Shown here: one piece after another, positions 5,435-9,613 of the stretch
Layout of the letters: each line of letters opens with the position of its first letter
Position numbering within the stretch: the first letter of the stretch is position 1
DNA from: an uncultured Streptococcus sp.
Lineage (GTDB): Bacteria; Bacillota; Bacilli; Lactobacillales; Streptococcaceae
Direction of reading: 5' to 3'
NCBI GenBank assembly: GCA_934201655.1
Contig: CAKPXD010000049.1
Location: 1 to 9,613 of the forward strand
DNA: 9,613 nt
Notes under the pieces: generated by a model
The model's input: only the letters and a program-made list of their open reading frames with translations
What the model was told of the DNA's origin: nothing
The model's database searches: none
Program-made: the position numbers and the translations under genes

Positions 5435-7408
5435 ATGAAAAAAAATGAAATGAATCCCTTTTTTATATACTTATTTGTTGGGATTGCCTTTATAATCATG
5501 ACTGTATTGGTTATTTTTCTTCAAAATAACCTAGTCACAATAGCATGCTTATTTTTCTTAATGGTGGCATTTCTTTTGCTATTTTATTTTCAGAAGAAAT
5601 CTTATCAAAAAACAGAAATTGAACAAATTCAGTACGTAAACCATCAAGCGGAAGATAGTTTAAGTTCACTCTTAGAACAGATGCCGGTTGGAGTTGTCAA
5701 ACTAAACATGGAAAGTAGTGAGATTGAGTGGTTCAATCCCTACGCAGAGTTAATGTTGACAACGGAAGATGGAGAAATTGACCTTCCTCAAGTTCAAGAA
5801 ATTATAAAAACATCCATATCTTCTCCTGGAATTTATGCAAATGTGGGAGAAAAACGTTATGCGGTACATCTAGATAGAAATTCTGGTGTGCTCTACTTTT
5901 TTGACGTTTCTGGAGAGTACGAAGCCACAGTAGGATTGGTTACAAGTCGCCCTGTTATTGGTATTATTTCGGTAGATAATTACGATGATTTAGAGAACGA
6001 AACATCTGAATCAGACATCAGTCATATTAATAGTTTTGTCGCAAATTTTGTATCAGAATTTACTGGAAAATATCAGATGTTTTCTCGTAGAGTGACCATG
6101 GATCGTTTTTACTTATTTACCGACTATACGGTATTAGAGCAATTGATGCAGGATAAATTTTCTGTAATTGATACCTTCCGTGAAGAAGCTAAGCAGAGAG
6201 ATTTAGCCTTAACCATGAGTATGGGCTTGTCATACGGTGATGGCGATCATGAGGGTATTGGTAAAGTTGCTTTATCAAATCTCAACCTTGCAGAAGTTCG
6301 AGGTGGAGACCAGGTCGTTGTAAAAGAAAATGATGAGACGAAAAATCCAATTTATTTTGGTGGTGGTTCGGCAGCTTCTATTAAGCGAACAAGAACACGT
6401 ACAAGAGCAATGATGACGGCAATCTCTGAAAAGTTGAGAAGTGTTGACCATGTCTTCGTAGTTGGTCATAAAAACTTAGACATGGATGCTTTAGGCTCTG
6501 CTGTTGGTATGCAATTGTTCTCGAGTAACGTCTTGGATGAAAGTTATGTAGTCTATGATGAAGAACAAATGTCTCCGGACATTCATCGTGCCATTCAATT
6601 CTTAGAGAATGAGGGAGTAACAAAACTCATCCCTCTAACTCAAGCTATGGGAATGGTCACTAATCGTTCCTTGCTAGTGATGGTCGACCACTCTAAGACA
6701 GCTTTAACCTTGTCAAAAGAGTTTTATGATTTGTTTACACAAACCATCATTATTGACCACCATAGACGAGATCAGGATTTCCCGGATAATGCTGTTATCA
6801 CCTATATCGAGAGTGGAGCAAGTAGTGCGAGCGAGCTTGTAACAGAGTTAATTCAATTCCAAAACTCTAAGAAAGCACGCTTAAGTCGTATCCAAGCTAG
6901 TGTTCTTATGGGCGGTATGATGCTGGATACTAAGAATTTCACCTCTCGTGTAACTAGCCGAACCTTTGACGTGGCAAGTTATCTAAGAACACGTGGTAGT
7001 GATAGTATTGTAATTCAAGAACTTGCGGCGACTGACTTTGAAGAGTATCGATTGGTTAATGAGCTCATCTTGCAAGGACAGGCCGTACAACCTTCTATTC
7101 TTGTAGCTCAGGCCAAGGATGATAAGGAGTATGATATTGTAGTGATTAGTAAAGCGGCTGATACTATGTTAGCTATGTCAGGTATTGAAGCTAGCTTTGT
7201 CATTGCTAAAAACAGCCAAGGGGATATTTCCATTTCTGCACGAAGTCGAAGTAAGATCAATGTGCAACGGATTATGGAAGAGTTGGGAGGTGGGGGCCAC
7301 TTCAACCTGGCAGCTGCCCGACTGACAGATATGACTCTGCAAGAAGCAGGTGATAAACTAAAAACCGTTATTTCTAATGAAATTAGAGAAAAGGAGACAG
7401 AAGAATGA
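5435..7408 (+). CDS. gdpP: GdpP-type cyclic-di-AMP phosphodiesterase (Pde1), membrane-anchored
   Basis: GdpP hydrolyses cyclic di-AMP to pApA and so sets the level of a messenger controlling potassium and osmotic balance, cell-wall stress and beta-lactam tolerance. Of 657 residues, two transmembrane helices cover about 12-30 and 33-52. A degenerate PAS domain spans roughly 75-160. A degenerate GGDEF domain spans roughly 172-300, with TMDRF (221-225) in place of GGDEF. The catalytic DHH domain has H345, D349 and D351 in [16 protein letters not shown] at 418-420 and DHH at 441-443. The DHHA1 domain carries GGGGH at 618-622. All expected metal-binding residues are present. An in-frame TTG at 5417 would add six residues, but it lies before the predicted transcription start; the ATG at 5435 has the ribosome binding site and gives the usual family length. 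The stop overlaps the rplI start as ATGA. Confidence 0.95.
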   Translation: MKKNEMNPFFIYLFVGIAFIIMTVLVIFLQNNLVTIACLFFLMVAFLLLFYFQKKSYQKTEIEQIQYVNHQAEDSLSSLLEQMPVGVVKLNMESSEIEWFNPYAELMLTTEDGEIDLPQVQEIIKTSISSPGIYANVGEKRYAVHLDRNSGVLYFFDVSGEYEATVGLVTSRPVIGIISVDNYDDLENETSESDISHINSFVANFVSEFTGKYQMFSRRVTMDRFYLFTDYTVLEQLMQDKFSVIDTFREEAKQRDLALTMSMGLSYGDGDHEGIGKVALSNLNLAEVRGGDQVVVKENDETKNPIYFGGGSAASIKRTRTRTRAMMTAISEKLRSVDHVFVVGHKNLDMDALGSAVGMQLFSSNVLDESYVVYDEEQMSPDIHRAIQFLENEGVTKLIPLTQAMGMVTNRSLLVMVDHSKTALTLSKEFYDLFTQTIIIDHHRRDQDFPDNAVITYIESGASSASELVTELIQFQNSKKARLSRIQASVLMGGMMLDTKNFTSRVTSRTFDVASYLRTRGSDSIVIQELAATDFEEYRLVNELILQGQAVQPSILVAQAKDDKEYDIVVISKAADTMLAMSGIEASFVIAKNSQGDISISARSRSKINVQRIMEELGGGGHFNLAAARLTDMTLQEAGDKLKTVISNEIREKETEE

Positions 7409-7857
7409 AAGTAATCTTTTTAGCAGATGTAAAAGGCAAAGGGAAAAAAGGCGAAATCAAGGAAGTGCCAACAGGTTATGCGCAAAACTTTTTGATTAAG
7501 AAAAACCTTGCTAAAGAAGCGACTTCTCAAGCAATTGGTGAGTTGCGCGGGAAGCAAAAATCTGAAGAAAAAGCACATGCTCAACTTCTTGCAGAAGCAC
7601 AAGAAATTAAGGCGAAACTTGAAGCAGAGGAAACAATTGTTGAGTTTGTTGAAAAAGTTGGTCCAGATGGAAGAACTTTTGGTTCAATTACTAGCAAGAA
7701 AATTGCGGAAGAGCTCCAAAAACAATTTGGAATTAAAATTGATAAACGTCACATCCAAGTACAAGCGCCAATTCGAGCAGTTGGCTTGATTGATGTTCCA
7801 GTAAAAATTTATCAGGATGTAACTAGCGTCATCAATCTTCGTGTAAAAGAAGGCTAA
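7405..7857 (+). CDS. rplI: 50S ribosomal protein L9 (bL9)
   Basis: bL9 binds 23S rRNA near the base of the L1 stalk and extends from the ribosome surface, helping to limit frameshifting and ribosome collisions. The 150 residues are standard length. The N-terminal RNA-binding domain carries the full L9 signature at 13-30 ([18 protein letters not shown]). A long, charged, alanine- and lysine-rich connecting helix covers about 41-75, and the C-terminal domain (about 80-150) contains [12 protein letters not shown] at 85-96. The ATG lies inside the end of gdpP (4-base overlap), with AAGGAG at 7391-7396 eight bases upstream, so it depends on gdpP transcription. The order gdpP-rplI-dnaB is shared with Bacillus subtilis (yybT-rplI-dnaC), an old conserved arrangement in Firmicutes. 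Confidence 0.97.
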   Translation: MKVIFLADVKGKGKKGEIKEVPTGYAQNFLIKKNLAKEATSQAIGELRGKQKSEEKAHAQLLAEAQEIKAKLEAEETIVEFVEKVGPDGRTFGSITSKKIAEELQKQFGIKIDKRHIQVQAPIRAVGLIDVPVKIYQDVTSVINLRVKEG

Positions 7858-7899
7858 GCTAGATTTGAGTAATGATTTTGTAAAAGGAAGGAAAGTCTG

Positions 7900-9258
7900 A
7901 TGGCAGAAGTAGAGGAACTACGAGTTCAGCCCCAGGATATTTTGGCAGAACAATCTGTATTGGGAGCTATATTTATCGATGAGAGTAAACTCGTATTTGT
8001 TCGAGAATATATTGACTCTCGAGACTTCTTTAAGTATGCTCACCGTTTGATTTTTCAGGCCATGGTTGATTTGTCAGATCGAGGCGAAGCCATTGATGCA
8101 ACGACTGTTCGTACGATATTAGATGATCAAGGTGATTTGCAAAACATTGGTGGCTTGTCCTACCTTGTTGAGATTATCAACTCTGTACCAACCTCTGCAA
8201 ATGCTGAATACTATGCAAAAATTGTAGCAGAGAAAGCCACGCTTCGTCGTTTGATTGCCAAGTTGACAGAGTCTGTAAACCAAGCTTATGAAGCCTCTAG
8301 TCCTGCAGATGAAATCATTGCGCGAGCAGAAAAAGGTTTGATCGATGTCAGTGAGAATGCAAATCGTAGTGGTTTTAGAAACATTCGTGACATTTTAAAT
8401 CTTAATTTTGGGAATCTGGAAGTTCGATCACAACAAACGTCGGATATTACGGGGATTGCAACTGGTTATCAGGACCTGGATCATATGACAACTGGTTTGC
8501 ACGAGGAGGAGTTGATTATTCTTGCTGCTCGTCCTGCGGTTGGTAAGACTGCTTTTGCCTTGAATATTGCTCAAAATATTGGAACCAAGCTTGACAAGAC
8601 CGTTGCAATTTTCTCTCTCGAGATGGGGGCAGAGAGTTTGGTCGACCGTATGTTGGCTGCTGAAGGACTAGTAGAGTCTCATTCTATCCGTACAGGACAA
8701 CTGACGGAAGAAGAATGGCGCAAATATACGATTGCTCAGGGGAATCTTGCTAAAGCAAGCATCTATATTGACGATACACCTGGAATCCGAATTACAGAGA
8801 TTCGATCACGCGCCAGAAAATTGTCTCAGGAAACAGGCAATCTTGGATTGATTTTGATTGACTACCTACAGTTAATTACAGGGACTGGTCGTGAAAATCG
8901 TCAACAAGAGGTTTCAGAGATTTCACGTCAGTTGAAAATTCTGGCCAAGGAATTGAAGGTTCCCGTTATCGCGCTAAGTCAGCTGTCACGTAGTGTTGAA
9001 CAACGTCAAGATAAAAGACCGGTGCTATCAGATATTCGTGAGTCGGGATCTATCGAGCAAGATGCGGATATCGTAGCCTTTCTTTATCGTGACGACTATT
9101 ATGAGCGTGGTGGCGAAGAAGAGGAAGGTCTTCCGAATAACAAAGTAGAAGTTATTATTGAGAAGAACCGTAGCGGGGCACGTGGAACGGTAGAATTGAT
9201 TTTCCAAAAAGAGTATAACAAGTTTTCAAGTATTTCGAAGAGAGAGGAACAAAGATGA
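7900..9258 (+). CDS. dnaB: Replicative DNA helicase (DnaB family, called DnaC in some Firmicutes)
   Basis: This is the hexameric 5'-3' helicase that unwinds DNA at the replication fork and binds primase. Of its 452 residues, the N-terminal primase-interacting domain spans about 10-112 (PQDILAEQSVLGAIF at 11-25). A linker follows, then the RecA-like ATPase domain from about 180. Walker A ARPAVGKT is at 210-217, the catalytic glutamate is probably E241 in FSLEM, Walker B LILIDYLQL is at 317-325 with D321, QLSRSVEQR is at 361-369, and the arginine-finger region EKNRSGARGT is at 421-430. No intein or insertion interrupts these motifs. The ATG at 7900 follows a double AAGGAAGG (7884-7891) by eight bases. 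The 42-base gap after rplI has no terminator or clear promoter, so it is probably cotranscribed with gdpP-rplI. Its stop overlaps the next gene by four bases. Confidence 0.97.
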   Translation: MAEVEELRVQPQDILAEQSVLGAIFIDESKLVFVREYIDSRDFFKYAHRLIFQAMVDLSDRGEAIDATTVRTILDDQGDLQNIGGLSYLVEIINSVPTSANAEYYAKIVAEKATLRRLIAKLTESVNQAYEASSPADEIIARAEKGLIDVSENANRSGFRNIRDILNLNFGNLEVRSQQTSDITGIATGYQDLDHMTTGLHEEELIILAARPAVGKTAFALNIAQNIGTKLDKTVAIFSLEMGAESLVDRMLAAEGLVESHSIRTGQLTEEEWRKYTIAQGNLAKASIYIDDTPGIRITEIRSRARKLSQETGNLGLILIDYLQLITGTGRENRQQEVSEISRQLKILAKELKVPVIALSQLSRSVEQRQDKRPVLSDIRESGSIEQDADIVAFLYRDDYYERGGEEEEGLPNNKVEVIIEKNRSGARGTVELIFQKEYNKFSSISKREEQR

Positions 9259-9521
9259 CAGATGCATTTACAGATGTAGCCAAGATGAAAAAAATCAAAG
9301 AAGAAATCAAGGCGCATGAAGGACAAGTAGTGGAAATGACCTTAGAAAATGGTCGTAAACGCCAAAAGAATCGCTTAGGAAGACTTATCGAAGTTTATCC
9401 ATCACTCTTTATCGTTGAATTTGGAAATGTTGAAGGAGACAGACAAGCAAATGTCTATGTTGAATCGTTCACATATTCTGATATTTTAACAGAAAAGAAT
9501 TTGATTCACTATTTGGATTAA
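9255..9521 (+). CDS. Veg-like small protein (DUF1021 family)
   Basis: An 88-residue protein resembling Veg of Bacillus subtilis. It has a charged N-terminal helix (about 5-20, VAKMKKIKEEIKAHEG) followed by a compact beta-rich, probably SH3-like segment, with the conserved VVEMTLENGRKR (25-36) and RLGRLIEVYPSLFIVEF (40-56). There is no signal peptide or membrane helix. In B. subtilis Veg has been linked to biofilm matrix expression through SinR, but streptococci lack that circuit, so its role here is unknown. The ATG overlaps the dnaB stop (ATGA), with GAGAGG ending at 9247 seven bases upstream, so it is translationally coupled to dnaB. A terminator directly follows, making it the last gene of the gdpP operon. 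The family call rests on pattern memory and is fairly firm. Confidence 0.85.
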   Translation: MTDAFTDVAKMKKIKEEIKAHEGQVVEMTLENGRKRQKNRLGRLIEVYPSLFIVEFGNVEGDRQANVYVESFTYSDILTEKNLIHYLD

Positions 9522-9525
9522 GGTT

Positions 9526-9560
9526 GAAAGTGGGATTTTTCTCACTTTTTTCTTTTTCTT
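9526..9560 (+). terminator. Rho-independent terminator of the gdpP-rplI-dnaB-veg operon
   Basis: Arms 9527-9535 (AAAGTGGGA) and 9540-9548 pair over nine positions, including one G-T wobble, around a TTTT loop, five bases after the veg stop. A long T-rich run follows (TTTTTTCTTTTTCTTTC), giving a convincing U-tract. Confidence 0.85.
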
Positions 9561-9565
9561 TCGAA

Positions 9566-9610
9566 TGATATAAGTGAGGTCAACCTCAAAAATTTATCTA
9601 TTCGAAGGAG
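9566..9610 (+). promoter_or_regulatory. Possible promoter, dyad and ribosome binding site for the next gene
   Basis: TG at 9566-9567, one base, then TATAAG at 9569-9574 resembles an extended -10 element with no clear -35 (T-rich DNA only). A dyad TGAGGT-CA-ACCTCA (9575-9588) sits over the expected start point. AAGGAG at 9605-9610 is a good Shine-Dalgarno, so a start codon should lie a few bases beyond the window. From memory this gene is rpsD in several streptococci and cbpD in pneumococcus; the sequence here does not decide. Confidence 0.5.
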
Positions 9611-9613
9611 AAT

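Noticed and set aside
7858..7899. A separate promoter or terminator between rplI and dnaB.
   Set aside because: The 42 bases contain only the ribosome binding site and no hairpin or convincing pair of promoter hexamers.
1..9613. An undescribed defence, mobile or biosynthetic system.
   Set aside because: Every sizeable frame belongs to a recognised core family in a gene order known from streptococci, and the intergenic gaps are all under 160 bases.

Overview
The window looks like chromosomal core DNA of a Streptococcus in the mitis group (pneumoniae, mitis, oralis and relatives). The pointers are the AT-rich base composition, the gene order, a ComX-type competence promoter box, and protein sequences that read like pneumococcal ones from memory (ComFA, CysK and the c-di-AMP phosphodiesterase). 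The exact species cannot be fixed by reading alone. I see no insertion sequence, prophage, CRISPR array, tRNA or rRNA, and no sign of recent horizontal transfer.

Layout. Bases 1-836 hold the 3' part of tsf (elongation factor Ts) on the + strand. It meets convergently transcribed cysK (cysteine synthase, 924-1850, -) across two back-to-back hairpin terminators. Upstream of cysK on the same strand is a YigZ/IMPACT-family gene (2006-2641, -). A 55-base divergent gap follows, carrying a sigma-A-like promoter for yigZ and a ComX box for comFA. comFA (2697-3995) and comFC (3992-4654) overlap by 4 bases and encode the helicase-like ATPase and the phosphoribosyltransferase-like partner used for DNA uptake in competence. 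Next is hpf (4734-5282, long-form ribosome hibernation factor), with a strong sigma-A promoter of its own but no visible terminator separating it from comFC. After a 34-base perfect palindrome (probable terminator) comes the gdpP-rplI-dnaB-veg cluster (5435-9521): c-di-AMP phosphodiesterase, ribosomal protein L9, replicative helicase and a Veg-like protein. Two of its junctions are 4-base ATGA overlaps, and the cluster ends in a terminator. The last bases hold a possible promoter, a small dyad and a ribosome binding site for a gene starting just past the window.

The parts serve translation (tsf, hpf, rplI), cysteine synthesis (cysK), natural transformation (comFA, comFC), second-messenger turnover (gdpP) and replication (dnaB). 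No intergenic stretch exceeds 300 bases. I found no convincing undescribed system. The points most worth checking are regulatory: both divergent promoters at yigZ/comFA sit so close to their start codons that the mRNAs may be leaderless, and competence transcription may run on into hpf.
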